64,000 nt of DNA from Kangiella sp. (GCF_014762745.1 NZ_JABURJ010000091.1:1-64000), one strand, 5' to 3'; positions 9,701 to 18,316 are shown, numbered from the stretch's first letter. The notes: generated by a model not told the origin, from the letters alone. Numbers and translations are program-made.

Positions 9701-11697
9701 TTGCCATACTGCCAATAAAGTCGGCTGTCCTCGCGGATCAGAGTAACTTCATACTGTTGCCCAACGGTTAATGGTTTGCCTTCTGGATCGACTGCAACCA
9801 GCTCCACAAGATTGTTCTCGTTTGGTGCTGCAAACTCACGCTCTTCAGACCATAATGGCCTGACACCCACTAACTCTGCATTCGGAAAAGCATACTGAGT
9901 AAGGCGTCGAGTAATCGGGCGACCACCACTTTCATAAACATTAACGCTGCTCAGCAACCGAATCGGGAACTGGCTGCCGGCCCATTGATTGTTTAACTTT
10001 AGAGCCGCGTGCCCTTCTTCATCCAAAGTACCGGCTGGGATATCCATAAACTGGTTAAAATCACGGTATTTGTTCGAGCCAAAATAGAATCCCTCGTAAT
10101 CATCAAAGGGATTAGTAGCACTCGAAACAGATACCGTCGCATCAAACCGATTGCCGCTGGCTGGCGCACCATAGAGATAGTCCGACTGGATATCGATTGT
10201 CGGTTCATCTGAAATACCAAGCCATTCATCATTATCGGCAGACAGCTCAAGTTTCAGACGTTCAGGTAAAAAGTCTTCAACAGCCAACTTGTATTTGAAT
10301 GTCGATTTATTGGCAAGCGCTGCTTCAAAGGTCCAGGTACCGCGCATGGCGTCTTTGGGAAGGGTAAAATCGGTTTGATAATAACCGACCTCATCACCTT
10401 TCCATTGCAGCGTGGTATAGACCTTATTGTCAGGTCGTAACACTCGCACAGAAATCGGTGTGGGCTCTAGCCAGTTAGCCTGATAGTCGCGCAAAATCCC
10501 CTGCATGCGCACGGTTTCACCGGGACGATACAAATCTCTTGGGCCGTATAGAAATAGCTCAATCGGATGTTGCTGGCGGTTGCTTAACTTAAACTCTGAT
10601 AAATCCAGTTTTGGACTGTTTAAGCGAATTAAGTTGGTATTCTGGCCTTTTGTAGCCACTAAAAAACGTGCATTTTCAACGGTGGCAGCATCAAACTCAG
10701 CAAAACCTTCTTCGTTAGTCTTCTGCTCCGCTAAACGCACGCCTTTGTTATTAAGCAAAACGAGTTCGACGCCTTGATAGGAGTTTGTTGAAGGTAGCTG
10801 ATGGGCAAACACCACCAGGCTATCTGCGTATTGACGGGTATGCAGACCAATATCACTCATCACAAACCAGCTGAACTCATACTGATAGGGATAATCATCC
10901 GCTGGCTGCATGGTCACTGCATAAACGCCATTGTCCTTGAGCGCTTTAATATTCTTCAGCTGGATATGGTGAGTCAGACGCTGATTGTCCTTAGCCTCCA
11001 ACTCAAAACGACCAGTATGCACCAGCTCGGCCATCTCCCTTAAATTCTGTAGCTGGTAATAACGACGATAGTCACCATCGGAAAAGAAACTCTCATAATA
11101 ACGAGGGGCAACTCGCCAGAACTTGATATCAACCTCTTTTACGTTGACCGCTTCGATGGGCAAAATGCCACTGTCACGCAAAATGGTAGAGCCTTGACTT
11201 AAAAAGCGTAACTGCCGCTCAAGCGAACTGGTTTTGATCTGTTTTTTAAAGGCACCACTAAGAGAGCTACTATTATCCGCCATAAGATCACTGGAAAAAG
11301 TAACCTCATAAGTCTGCTCGGCTTCAATATAAGGGTAATAAATACGTCGGTTATCATCACTGATAATCCAGCCGCCTTGTTGCGGAGTATTATTAAGGGA
11401 AACCTGGACTAACTGCTCTAAATCTTGTCCACGCTTGATTGGGCGACTGAAATTTACCTGTAAAGCCGGTGCATTATCATAGGTTCCCTGATAGACGCTT
11501 AATACATTGAAAGGTGTCAGTGTATCGGGTTCAGAATCAATAGCTGTCTGAGTATGTTCCTGAGTTTGATTCTGAGCTTGTTGTTGTGAACTGTCCTTTG
11601 TTGACTTAGAGTCACCAGGCTCATCCCCACATCCTGTTAACAACAAAGCGAAACAAAAACTAACCCCAGCGACCCATGAGCGCAAACGATAAGACAT
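6751..11697 (-). CDS. yfhM: Bacterial alpha-2-macroglobulin lipoprotein (YfhM type)
   Basis: 1648 residues. The signal peptide ends in a lipobox, LLTGC, with Cys23 as the acylated residue, followed by a polar linker rich in Gln, Ser and Asp. Macroglobulin-type beta domains follow, including the DLYRPGETVRMQG motif near residue 385. The thioester motif is intact: YPYGCLEQ with Cys1162 and Gln1165, inside an alpha/alpha-toroid thioester domain. A receptor-binding-like domain ends the protein. Family knowledge: it traps foreign proteases in the periplasm by bait cleavage and covalent thioester attachment, and is paired with PBP1C, which may repair damaged peptidoglycan. Upstream gene of an apparent two-gene operon with pbpC. 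The ATG at 11695-11697 is preceded by GGGGAG at a good distance. Confidence 0.96.
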   Translation of the reverse strand: MSYRLRSWVAGVSFCFALLLTGCGDEPGDSKSTKDSSQQQAQNQTQEHTQTAIDSEPDTLTPFNVLSVYQGTYDNAPALQVNFSRPIKRGQDLEQLVQVSLNNTPQQGGWIISDDNRRIYYPYIEAEQTYEVTFSSDLMADNSSSLSGAFKKQIKTSSLERQLRFLSQGSTILRDSGILPIEAVNVKEVDIKFWRVAPRYYESFFSDGDYRRYYQLQNLREMAELVHTGRFELEAKDNQRLTHHIQLKNIKALKDNGVYAVTMQPADDYPYQYEFSWFVMSDIGLHTRQYADSLVVFAHQLPSTNSYQGVELVLLNNKGVRLAEQKTNEEGFAEFDAATVENARFLVATKGQNTNLIRLNSPKLDLSEFKLSNRQQHPIELFLYGPRDLYRPGETVRMQGILRDYQANWLEPTPISVRVLRPDNKVYTTLQWKGDEVGYYQTDFTLPKDAMRGTWTFEAALANKSTFKYKLAVEDFLPERLKLELSADNDEWLGISDEPTIDIQSDYLYGAPASGNRFDATVSVSSATNPFDDYEGFYFGSNKYRDFNQFMDIPAGTLDEEGHAALKLNNQWAGSQFPIRLLSSVNVYESGGRPITRRLTQYAFPNAELVGVRPLWSEEREFAAPNENNLVELVAVDPEGKPLTVGQQYEVTLIREDSRLYWQYGNSGWEYRSSEANVPVYSKRIKFESEQRPQLSLPLEYGNYRLEIHNQRNQLITSYHFFAGWYWSDNNQQNGERPDQVKLSIEQDFVELGKDLQVNITSPYSGQALVTVESDQLLWKRAIELDSAESTVTIPMNTSWNTHNLYVSVMVLKPGDIKRKNLPNRAFGVMHLPLKRDTKKLDVELTHSEKLRPLQAVEVDLKVNNSNSDETVFATLALVDSGILSISNFESPSPIDWFFGQRAYEAALKDNYGSFVELTEGSIARQRFGGDADLSRGGDAPVSDVQIVSIVKDKVQLDENGRAKLNVELPYFNGELRLMAVAFSKNRYGSAESKAKVAAPLVVQASMPRFLAKGDQSQVMFDIKNMEETEQTFSVTLEADETLGNGSVSETLTLEPKGKVVLALDVKASQFTGAGKVSISVESDNSDLTMNRSWSLGLRPAYAASIISKQAAVNAGSQFVVSDDFASQYDDYGLKSVLTVSSTPPLDAGSYIDGLLQYPYGCLEQTTSRAWPWLNIERDDLNTLESERTAQLFEQRQQLIDSAISRTLSMQRYDGSFGLWSNNSPEEPWMTAYVTDFLIEAKQLGYQVPEDNLQRAVRRLQRYVRSSAFRANNWDYYDDREHFELAYRAYSAYVLTKIGSVSLQDVRALYDKNATDAERALPLAHLAYALEKLGDQRRAKLAWGQAFTTKFKHQPYWYYGDYGSSIRDLSQVASLSFGSKVVEDLDLNGLDLVYDLKGELESRSWLSTQEKGALARLAKQLDGMNSEQSELSLEIAQGSELESFKQTVDYITVSKNSAVKQPLVLKNLGEKTVFVDYKARGYPKTAPEGLFEDVAIKRRYFNLQGEPISIQKLTAGDRIIVALSIDLAREHNRLRNAMIIDLLPAGFELENQNLEHSFKIDELTIDGKSIRELTQNTQVEHQEFWDDRFMAALELSSYQTTHLFYMVRAVTPGTYTVPSSFVEDMYRPEIRGISEPEKAVTIRKPGAQ

Positions 11698-11727
11698 AAT
11701 ACTCCCCTGTAAAGATTGATATTCACT

Positions 11728-11733
11728 ATTATA
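11728..11733 (-). promoter_or_regulatory. Candidate -10 box of the alpha-2-macroglobulin/pbpC operon
   Basis: Read on the minus strand the sequence is a consensus TATAAT about 30 bp before the start codon. The matching -35 region at 17 bp (CTTTCT) is poor, so activator help or a different spacing is possible. Confidence 0.4.
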
Positions 11734-11869
11734 TAAACGCCACTATAACCAGAAAGGGTTAGAATTGTGGCGAATTATGAATAATTTATGCTTTATTATT
11801 CCAAAGGACGAGGAAAAAGGGAAAGGAAACAGGGTTGAGCTAACAAAGGCACTTAAAGTTAAACAGGTA

Positions 11870-11900
11870 TAAAAAAGGCTCCTGTAACACTAGGAGCCTT
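11870..11900 (-). terminator. Intrinsic terminator after the Sel1/TonB-C gene
   Basis: An 8-bp perfect stem (AGGCTCCT 11876-11883 with AGGAGCCT 11892-11899) and 8-nt loop. On the minus strand it is followed by a U tract from the A run at 11871-11876. It lies about 50 bp past the stop at 11949. Confidence 0.85.
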
Positions 11901-11948
11901 ATACTTTAACTGTCTTACAACGGAAATAGATGGGGCTACGATAAGAGC

Positions 11949-13295
11949 TTAGCTTTTAGAACTTTCCAGCGCTTCTTCGTATTGCGCCAGCCTTTCCTGC
12001 ATATAATCAGGCACCCTTTTAATTTTTCTCATCACTTTATGAGCTTTTTCCTGACTCTCAACAGCAAGAGCGTATTGGCCATTTAAAAAGTAAAGCTCTG
12101 CCGCAAACTCATGATGCTTAACTGGATAAGAGAACTTATCAAGATCCGCTTCGTTAAGTTGCTTAATAATTAAATCAAGCGGATATTTTGGATCATTTAG
12201 TTCATGCAAATACTCTGCTAATTCAAGAGCTATTTCTGAATCATTTGACTCAATGGCTTTATCCAGCCAGAAATAGGCTTTTTCTTTGTCATCCACTTTA
12301 AAGAAAAGCTTCGCCAGCTTGAATTGCGAACGGCCAAGATTGCCTGATGCAGATTGAATCAACCAGGAAATGGCTTTTTCCTTATCTTCTTCGCAGCCCT
12401 CACCTTCTAACAACTTTTCTGCCAACTCATACTGCGCATCTGCGATTCCTTGTTGAGCTGACTTATATAACCACATTGTTGGATTGAAGTCTGGATCTCG
12501 CTCTACCATAGGCGCATATTTTGCATAGTAATATTGCGCAACCGGATCGCCAGACTCTGCTTTTTCTTTAACTTCTGAAATAATCGACCTGTTTTTTCTA
12601 TTGTTTTTATCAAGCTCAAAGCTTAAACGATATTTATATACTTTACTGAGTTGGCTTTTGTCACTGGGAGTTTCAAACTGCCATTTCGAAATTGCTGCAA
12701 TTGAATCTTTGACAAACACATCTCCGGGATATGAATCCATTACCTGAATGTCAGTCGGAGTGCCTTCCCGATCAAGCTTAAACGCAAACTTCGCCCAGCC
12801 CTCTACTCCTTTCATAGCTGCCTCATAAGGATAATCAGGAGCAATAGTCTTAAGAGGCTTAGCCTCATTATCAGTATCCAAAGATGGATCAACTGGCTGA
12901 TATACTGGCTCCAACGCCAATTTTAAGGCTTCTTCACTAAAGGATTTATCAAGGCTATTGAAATAAAATTCCGCTTCATTTTTCTGTTCAGCGTTAAGCT
13001 GCTGGCGGATTTCGTTAAGAAATGCCTGTTCTTTTTGCGCCTGTTTATCCGATAGTTTAATCCAGGCATAGGCTTTGACAGGATCAGTTTCTACTCCTGT
13101 ACCTTCGAGGTACATTACGCCCAGGTTAAATTGAGCGCCTTTGTGGCCTATTTCGGCCAATGACTGAAACTCCATAAAGGCTTGCTTGTAAGCCCCATCT
13201 TCATAATGCTCTATTGCATTGTCAAAGGTTGCGTGGGATGAAGTTGATACAGCGAATAAAATTAACAGGGAAGCTATTTTTTTAGCTATTTTCAT
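11949..13295 (-). CDS. Secreted Sel1-like repeat protein with an internal TonB C-terminal domain
   Basis: 448 residues with a Sec signal peptide (MKIAKKIASLLILFAVSTSSHA). Residues about 25-95 are Sel1/TPR-like helical repeats (AQFNLGVMYLEGTGVETDPVKAYAW). Residues about 150-215 resemble a TonB C-terminal domain (APDYPYEAAMKGVEGWAKF, KWQFETP). Residues about 240-345 are further Sel1 repeats (PVAQYYYAK, AQYELAEKLLEGEGCEEDKEKA). A TonB-C domain in the middle of a repeat protein, with no N-terminal membrane anchor or proline-rich linker, argues against a classical energy transducer. A periplasmic scaffold or peptidoglycan or protein-interaction role is an inference. It has its own promoter and terminator. 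Confidence 0.8.
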   Translation of the reverse strand: MKIAKKIASLLILFAVSTSSHATFDNAIEHYEDGAYKQAFMEFQSLAEIGHKGAQFNLGVMYLEGTGVETDPVKAYAWIKLSDKQAQKEQAFLNEIRQQLNAEQKNEAEFYFNSLDKSFSEEALKLALEPVYQPVDPSLDTDNEAKPLKTIAPDYPYEAAMKGVEGWAKFAFKLDREGTPTDIQVMDSYPGDVFVKDSIAAISKWQFETPSDKSQLSKVYKYRLSFELDKNNRKNRSIISEVKEKAESGDPVAQYYYAKYAPMVERDPDFNPTMWLYKSAQQGIADAQYELAEKLLEGEGCEEDKEKAISWLIQSASGNLGRSQFKLAKLFFKVDDKEKAYFWLDKAIESNDSEIALELAEYLHELNDPKYPLDLIIKQLNEADLDKFSYPVKHHEFAAELYFLNGQYALAVESQEKAHKVMRKIKRVPDYMQERLAQYEEALESSKS

Positions 13296-13331
13296 AGTGA
13301 GTCCTTTTGTATCTGTAATAATCCGTGAGCA

Positions 13332-13360
13332 AGTATATTAATAAAGCCATTTAGATTCAA
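13332..13360 (-). promoter_or_regulatory. Sigma-70 promoter of the Sel1/TonB-C gene
   Basis: On the minus strand -35 TTGAAT (13355-13360), a 17-bp spacer and -10 TATACT (13332-13337). It lies about 37 bp upstream of the ATG at 13295 and downstream of the rmf terminator. Confidence 0.65.
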
Positions 13361-13377
13361 CGACCGAGCAAAGGCAT

Positions 13378-13403
13378 TAAAAAGCCCGGTCTGAGCCGGG
13401 CTT
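13378..13403 (-). terminator. Intrinsic terminator after rmf
   Basis: Perfect 8-bp GC-rich stem AAGCCCGG (13382-13389) with CCGGGCTT (13396-13403), loop TCTGAG. On the minus strand it ends in a U run derived from the A run at 13379-13383. Confidence 0.88.
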
Positions 13404-13461
13404 GTGTTTATATGTATGATGTATTGATAAGATTATTAAAACTATTTCAAACTAAAGTAAT

Positions 13462-13644
13462 TTAAATATAAGCTTTCATTCCGTTGGTGGTAAACGCCTC
13501 TCGGCCCTCTCGCCAGCCGCCTAGCCATTCCTCTCGCGCATTCAGTTCTTCAAATGGACAGTTTTCTTTGGACTGACCTTGAAGTGCGGCATTAAAACCT
13601 TTGGTATGGGCTCTTTGAAGTTTATCTCTTTTTTGACGTTTCAT
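13462..13644 (-). CDS. rmf: Ribosome modulation factor
   Basis: 60 residues beginning MKRQKRDKLQRAHTKGFNAA, nearly identical in pattern to E. coli RMF (MKRQKRDRLERAHQRGY). It also has the conserved CPFEEL and REEWLGGWREGRE segments. RMF binds the 30S subunit near the anti-Shine-Dalgarno region and promotes 70S dimerisation into inactive 100S ribosomes in stationary phase. A Shine-Dalgarno AAAGGGG lies upstream of the ATG. The 5' region is unusual: a complete intrinsic terminator on the same strand stands about 50 bp before the start codon (see 13697-13733), which suggests attenuation or an upstream small transcript. Confidence 0.97.
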   Translation of the reverse strand: MKRQKRDKLQRAHTKGFNAALQGQSKENCPFEELNAREEWLGGWREGREAFTTNGMKAYI

Positions 13645-13696
13645 AGATGTCGTCCCCTTTCATGTTTACGGTTGTTGACTTGATGTATTGAACACA

Positions 13697-13733
13697 TAAA
13701 AAAAGCCGACGGCTCTTGCGAGCGATCGGCTTT
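13697..13733 (-). terminator. Terminator-like hairpin in the rmf leader region
   Basis: Stem AAAGCCGA (13702-13709) with TCGGCTTT (13726-13733), plus an inner stem GCTC/GAGC with a TTGC loop. On the minus strand a U7-8 tract follows (A run 13697-13704). No annotated minus-strand gene ends upstream of it. It therefore terminates either an unrecognised small RNA from the 13735-14084 region or premature rmf transcripts. Confidence 0.7.
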
Positions 13734-13739
13734 ATCCTA

Positions 13740-14020
13740 AAATTCTCTTAACTTCTATCATTAAACGCTTAGTCACTGTCTAAAATTTACTCTATGGGTT
13801 TAACTTACACCTAAGTTAGAGGGCTTGGCAATTGATAAGTTTCACAGTTTGATCATATTTTCTTCATATCAATCAGTTAGTGTGAAAAGTTATTTTTTAT
13901 TGAAGATATAAACACAATTGATTGTTTTTTAATCATGTACATCCAATATCAATAAGTTAGTTATATTTACTCGCTTAAATTCGATTATGACTGGTCTGAT
14001 CTGAGAAAGACGAGACTCCA
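13740..14020. other. AT-rich intergenic region between rmf and liuR
   Basis: About 280 bp with no convincing coding frame on either strand. It is AT-rich, with weak local inverted repeats such as GATT/AATC around 13920-13935. It must hold the upstream part of any rmf leader or small RNA that ends at 13697. I could not place a promoter confidently. Confidence 0.4.
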
Positions 14021-14025
14021 GCAAG

Positions 14026-14054
14026 TTTACGTTTGCGTAAAGGTAAGGTATCAT
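14026..14054 (+). promoter_or_regulatory. LiuR-type operator overlapping the liu promoter
   Basis: TTTACG (14026-14031), a 4-bp spacer, then CGTAAA (14036-14041) form a perfect inverted repeat of the kind bound by MerR-family dimers. TTTACG can serve as the -35 with a 17-bp spacer to TATCAT (-10, 14049-14054). The start codon of liuR is 30 bp further on. Autoregulation of liuR and control of the downstream liu genes is inferred from position and from the known role of LiuR in proteobacteria. Confidence 0.65.
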
Positions 14055-14084
14055 TTTATCTTATTTGACCGAATAAGCAGGCTT

Positions 14085-14468
14085 ATGTCAGGCCAGACAG
14101 CAAAAACCATCAGCGAAAGAGAATACAGTATTAGCGATCTCGCCAAAGAGTTCGGTATTACTTCACGCTCCATTCGTCATTATGAAGATGAAAAACTGAT
14201 TTGCCCTGAGCGCCGCGGTGTTCACCGCATCTACAGCGCCAGAGACAGAGTCCGCCTGCAACTGATTCTTCGCGGTAAACGCCTCGGCTTTTCACTGGCC
14301 GAAATCCGCGAAATTATTGATTTATATGATTTGCCTGAAGGTAAGCAAAAGCAGGCAAAACTACTCGTTGAACTCATCCAGAAACGTCGGGATGCCCTGC
14401 TCCAACAGCGTAAAGACATCGAACATATGCTGAAAGAGCTGGATATGCTCGAACAAAAGCTGGACTGA
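14085..14468 (+). CDS. liuR: MerR-family regulator of leucine/isovalerate utilisation
   Basis: 127 residues. The N-terminal MerR winged helix reads YSISDLAKEFGITSRSIRHYEDEKLICPERRGVHRIYSARDRVRL (residues about 12-57), followed by the family's LRGKRLGFSLAEIREIIDLYD and a long C-terminal coiled coil ending EHMLKELDMLEQKLD. There is no cysteine-rich metal site, as expected for a regulator sensing a metabolite such as an acyl-CoA. First gene of the branched-chain catabolic cluster, 44 bp before liuA. The symbol rests on sequence pattern and operon position. Confidence 0.9.
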   Translation: MSGQTAKTISEREYSISDLAKEFGITSRSIRHYEDEKLICPERRGVHRIYSARDRVRLQLILRGKRLGFSLAEIREIIDLYDLPEGKQKQAKLLVELIQKRRDALLQQRKDIEHMLKELDMLEQKLD

Positions 14469-14512
14469 GCTGATTACTATTGATTTGTTGATATTAAGAT
14501 AGAGGAACGAAC

Positions 14513-15673
14513 ATGTATCCATCGTTGAACTTTGACTTGGGCGAAACTGCCGACATGATCCGCGAAATGGTTCGTGGGTTTGCTGAAAAAGAAATTGCTC
14601 CAATTGCCGAAAAGACCGACCACGACAACCTGTTCCCACATCATTTGTGGCAGAAGTTTGGTGAGCTGGGCCTTTTGGGTATTACTGTCGAAGAAGAATA
14701 CGGTGGTTCTGGCATGGGCTATCTTGAGCACGTTGTTGCGATGGAAGAAATCAGCCGCGCCAGTGCCTCAATTGGCCTAAGCTACGGTGCCCACTCTAAT
14801 TTATGTGTCAACCAGATCCGTCGTAACGGCTCTGAAGAACAGAAAAAGAAATACTTGCCAAAACTATGTTCAGGCGAACATGTGGGCGCACTTGCAATGT
14901 CTGAGCCTGGTGCTGGTTCTGACGTGGTTGGTATGAAACTACGTGCAGAGCTTAAAGGCGATAAGTACATCCTTAACGGCAATAAAATGTGGATCACCAA
15001 TGGCCCAGAAGCCGATGTATTGGTGGTTTACGCCAAAACTGAGCCAGATGCAGGCTCAAAAGGCATTACCGCATTTATTATCGAGAAAGGCTTTAAAGGT
15101 TTCTCAACAGCGCAAAAACTCGACAAATTGGGTATGCGCGGTTCCAATACCTGTGAATTAGTTTTCGAAGACTGTGAAGTCCCTGCCGAAAACGTCATGG
15201 GCCCAGTCAATGAAGGTGTTAAAATCCTTATGAGCGGTCTGGATTATGAGCGCGCAGTTCTATCGGCAGGCCCATTAGGTATCATGCGTGCATGTATGGA
15301 CGTTGTCGTTCCTTACGTCCATGAGCGTAAACAATTCGGTAAACCAATCGGTACTTTCCAGCTGATTCAGGGCAAAGTTGCTGATATGTACACCACCATG
15401 AACGCCAGCCGCGCCTATGTCTATGCGGTAGCTAAAGCCTGTGATCGTGGTGAAACAACCCGTAAAGACGCCGCTGCAGCGATTCTATTCGCAGCAGAAA
15501 ATGCTACTAAATTAGCCTTAGATGCGATTCAGGTACTTGGCGGTAATGGCTACATCAATGAATACCCTACAGGCCGTTTGCTACGTGACGCCAAATTGTA
15601 TGAAATCGGCGCGGGTACTTCAGAGATTCGTCGTATGTTGATTGGTCGTGAGTTGTTTAACGAAACAGCTTAA
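14513..15673 (+). CDS. liuA: Isovaleryl-CoA dehydrogenase
   Basis: 386 residues, the usual size for this FAD enzyme. It oxidises isovaleryl-CoA to 3-methylcrotonyl-CoA in leucine breakdown and passes electrons to ETF. Acyl-CoA dehydrogenase motifs are present: [63 protein letters not shown]. The catalytic base is Glu246 in GLDYERAVL. Isovaleryl-CoA dehydrogenases keep it there rather than in the C-terminal EGT position, which here reads GAGTSE. Preceded by AGAGGA six bases before the ATG. Confidence 0.96.
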   Translation: MYPSLNFDLGETADMIREMVRGFAEKEIAPIAEKTDHDNLFPHHLWQKFGELGLLGITVEEEYGGSGMGYLEHVVAMEEISRASASIGLSYGAHSNLCVNQIRRNGSEEQKKKYLPKLCSGEHVGALAMSEPGAGSDVVGMKLRAELKGDKYILNGNKMWITNGPEADVLVVYAKTEPDAGSKGITAFIIEKGFKGFSTAQKLDKLGMRGSNTCELVFEDCEVPAENVMGPVNEGVKILMSGLDYERAVLSAGPLGIMRACMDVVVPYVHERKQFGKPIGTFQLIQGKVADMYTTMNASRAYVYAVAKACDRGETTRKDAAAAILFAAENATKLALDAIQVLGGNGYINEYPTGRLLRDAKLYEIGAGTSEIRRMLIGRELFNETA

Positions 15674-15722
15674 TAATTGTTATATTTGCCAACACCGAAT
15701 TTGGCCACTTTAAATTTGAATA

Positions 15723-15873
15723 AGAGAAGTTAGCGAGCGATGCTAGAACGCGGCAAATGATGACTTCTTTAAACAGTTAAAATTCACTTTGTAAAAGAAG
15801 TGAGCGAGCGCTGCTAAGACAAGGCAAAAAGTTTTGAAAATGCGCAGTGGACATAAGGTCCATGAGCACATTT
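15723..15873. repeat. Intergenic repeat pair plus hairpin between liuA and the thiolase gene
   Basis: Two imperfect direct copies of a ~37-bp word (15723-15759 and 15793-15830, 70 bp apart) share AGCGAGCG, TGCTA and GGCAAA. They are followed by an imperfect hairpin at 15838-15873, with inner stem TGGAC (15848-15852) and GTCCA (15858-15862) and AAATG/CATTT ends. It looks like a mobile or decaying repetitive intergenic element. An in-frame N-terminal extension of the thiolase would run through the hairpin, so that extension is judged non-coding. Confidence 0.55.
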
Positions 15874-15930
15874 GATAAACTTTTTAACGCAGTATTAGCA
15901 AGCACAGCCACTTCGGAAGAGGAAATATTT

Positions 15931-17109
15931 ATGTCAGATCCTATCGTAATCGTCAGCGCAGCCAGAACCCCAATGGGCGGCTTCGGTGGTTCACTATCAA
16001 CTGTAAAATCAACTGAACTTGGCGCTACAGCAATCAAAGCTGCCGTTGAGCGTGCAGGCATTAAAGCCGATGATGTTCAAGAAGTCATCATGGGCTGCGT
16101 ACTTCCTGCTGGCGTTGGTCAGGCTCCAGCCCGTCAGGCTTCTCTGGGTGCTGGCCTTCCACAATCAACTGGCGCTACGACTGTAAACAAAGTCTGTGGC
16201 TCTGGTATGAAAACTATCATGCTTGCTCATGACTTATTAAAAGCTGGCACAAATGACGTAATGGTTGCTGGTGGTATGGAAAGCATGAGTCTTGCCCCTT
16301 ACCTTCTTCCTACTGGCCGTTTTGGTCAGCGCTTTGGTCATGGCAAAACGCTAGATCACATGGCTTTTGACGGTCTTGAAGATGCCTACGAAGGTCAGGC
16401 GATGGGTGTTTACGCTGAGCAGACAGTTGAAAAATATGGTTTTACTCGCGAAGACCAGGACGCTTATGCCATCGAATCTCTGGCTCGCGCCAACAAGGCA
16501 ATTGAAGAGGGTTCGTTCAAAAACGAAATCACTCCAGTCACTGTAAAATCTCGCAAAGGTGACGTTGAAGTCGATACCGACGAACAGCCATTGAAAGCAC
16601 GTCCTGATAAAATCCCTTCACTACGCCCTGCTTTCAAAAAAGACGGTACCGTAACCGCGGCTAACGCCAGTTCTATTTCTGACGGTGCAGCGGCAGTTGT
16701 CTTGATGCGTCAGTCTGAAGCTGAAAAGCGCGGTTTGAAACCTCTTGCCAAAATTGTTGCGCAATCAACTAATGCTCGCATTCCTGCAGAATTCACAATT
16801 GCTCCTGTGGGCGCAATCGAGAAAGTATTAGACAAAGCCGGCTGGACAAAAGATGACGTTGATTTGTTTGAAATTAACGAAGCTTTTGCCGTAGTGACCA
16901 TGGCTGCTATGAAAGATTTGGAACTTGACCACGCTAAAGTGAATGTTCACGGCGGTGCCTGTGCGCTGGGCCACCCTATCGGTTGTTCTGGTACGCGTAT
17001 TGTTGTGACCTTAATTGAAGCTTTACGCAAGTACGGCAAGTCGAAAGGCGTTGCATCTTTGTGTATTGGTGGTGGTGAGGCAACTGCCTTAGCGGTAGAG
17101 TTACTATAA
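15931..17109 (+). CDS. Acetyl-CoA C-acetyltransferase (thiolase II)
   Basis: 392 residues from the ATG at 15931 (GAAGAGGAAAT upstream). An in-frame ATG at 15847 exists but lies inside an intergenic repeat hairpin. With the chosen start the catalytic residues fall at Cys89 (NKVCGSGMK), His348 ([10 protein letters not shown]) and Cys378 (SLCIGGGEA), the canonical thiolase numbering. It cleaves acetoacetyl-CoA with CoA into two acetyl-CoA, the last step of leucine catabolism after the CoA-transferase at 23782-25171. It could equally be called atoB or phaA type. Located between liuA and the second acyl-CoA dehydrogenase, inside the liu cluster. Confidence 0.93.
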   Translation: MSDPIVIVSAARTPMGGFGGSLSTVKSTELGATAIKAAVERAGIKADDVQEVIMGCVLPAGVGQAPARQASLGAGLPQSTGATTVNKVCGSGMKTIMLAHDLLKAGTNDVMVAGGMESMSLAPYLLPTGRFGQRFGHGKTLDHMAFDGLEDAYEGQAMGVYAEQTVEKYGFTREDQDAYAIESLARANKAIEEGSFKNEITPVTVKSRKGDVEVDTDEQPLKARPDKIPSLRPAFKKDGTVTAANASSISDGAAAVVLMRQSEAEKRGLKPLAKIVAQSTNARIPAEFTIAPVGAIEKVLDKAGWTKDDVDLFEINEAFAVVTMAAMKDLELDHAKVNVHGGACALGHPIGCSGTRIVVTLIEALRKYGKSKGVASLCIGGGEATALAVELL

Positions 17110-17164
17110 TTTCTATTCCCAAAAACTAAAGTATAGATTTACCAACGTTTGGAAGAACAATTTT

Positions 17165-18301
17165 ATGATTCTGACTGAAGAACAACGCATGATTCAGGAT
17201 ATGGCCAGGGGCTATGTGCAGGAGCGCATTGCCCCTTTCGCCGAAGAATGGGACAAGAATAAAACCTTCCCAGCCGAGGCGCTACAAGGCCTGGCTGAAC
17301 TTGGTTTTTATGGCATGTTAGTGCCGGAGCAATGGGGTGGCTGCGAGATTGGTTATGTGGCCGCAGCATTGGTATTAGAAGAAATCGCTGCAGGCGATGG
17401 TGCTTGCTCAACTATTATTTCGGTGACTAATTCTGTTGGCTGCATGCCGATTTTGAATTTCGGTACTGATGAGCAAAAAGAGAAATTTTTGAAGCCCTTG
17501 GCGTCTGGCGAAAAACTCGGTGCATTTTGTTTAACAGAACCGCATGCTGGCAGTGATGCATCCGACCTGAAGACTAAGGCCGTCAAAGATGGTGACTCAT
17601 ACGTCATCAATGGTTCTAAGCAGTTCATTACATCAGGCAAGAATGGCGATGTTGCCATTGTTTTTGCAGTAACTGACCCAAGTGCCGGTAAAAAAGGCAT
17701 CAGTGCCTTTATCGTGCCAACAGATACGCCAGGATATATTGTTGCCAACATCGAAGACAAGATGGGCCAGAACGCTTCGGACACGGCCTCAATCGTTTTT
17801 GAAGATTGCCGAGTTCCAGCTGAGAACCTATTGGGCCAGGAAGGCGAAGGCTACAAGATCGCCCTTTCCGGTTTAGAAGGTGGTCGTATCGGTATTGCCG
17901 CACAAGCTGTTGGCATGGCTCGAGCAGCTTATGAGTATGCTCTTGAGTATTCCAAAGAGCGCACCTCATTTGGTAAGCCGATTAATCAACACCAGGCGGT
18001 GCAATTCAAATTGGCCGACATGGCTACTCAGGTTGAAGCTGCACGCCAGATGGTGTTACACGCTGCCCAGTTACGCGACAATAACCTGCCCTGCTTAAAA
18101 GAAGCCTCAATGGCCAAACTGTTCGCATCAGAAATAGCCGAGAAAGTGTGCTCAGATGCGATTCAAGTATTAGGCGGCTACGGCTATTTGCGTGACTACC
18201 CAGTGGAGCGTATTTATCGCGACGTTCGCATCGCACAGATTTACGAAGGTACAAGCGAAGTTCAGCGCATGGTAATTGGCCGTGCAATCGCATCAGAATA
18301 A
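17165..18301 (+). CDS. Acyl-CoA dehydrogenase, short/branched-chain type
   Basis: 378 residues. Typical ACAD motifs are [49 protein letters not shown] and [32 protein letters not shown]. The catalytic base is Glu361 in YEGTSE, the MCAD/SCAD position, which distinguishes it from liuA. Likely substrates are short straight or 2-methyl-branched acyl-CoAs (butyryl-, isobutyryl- or 2-methylbutyryl-CoA), so it may extend the cluster to valine or isoleucine. Substrate assignment is inference. It starts 55 bp after the thiolase and is followed by liuB after 15 bp. Confidence 0.9.
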   Translation: MILTEEQRMIQDMARGYVQERIAPFAEEWDKNKTFPAEALQGLAELGFYGMLVPEQWGGCEIGYVAAALVLEEIAAGDGACSTIISVTNSVGCMPILNFGTDEQKEKFLKPLASGEKLGAFCLTEPHAGSDASDLKTKAVKDGDSYVINGSKQFITSGKNGDVAIVFAVTDPSAGKKGISAFIVPTDTPGYIVANIEDKMGQNASDTASIVFEDCRVPAENLLGQEGEGYKIALSGLEGGRIGIAAQAVGMARAAYEYALEYSKERTSFGKPINQHQAVQFKLADMATQVEAARQMVLHAAQLRDNNLPCLKEASMAKLFASEIAEKVCSDAIQVLGGYGYLRDYPVERIYRDVRIAQIYEGTSEVQRMVIGRAIASE

Positions 18302-18316
18302 CATTAGGACAGACAT

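Noticed and set aside
15847-15930. 28-residue N-terminal extension of the thiolase
   Set aside because: It lies in a repetitive hairpin, lacks a ribosome site, and shifts the catalytic residues away from the canonical 89/348/378; the ATG at 15931 has a good Shine-Dalgarno.
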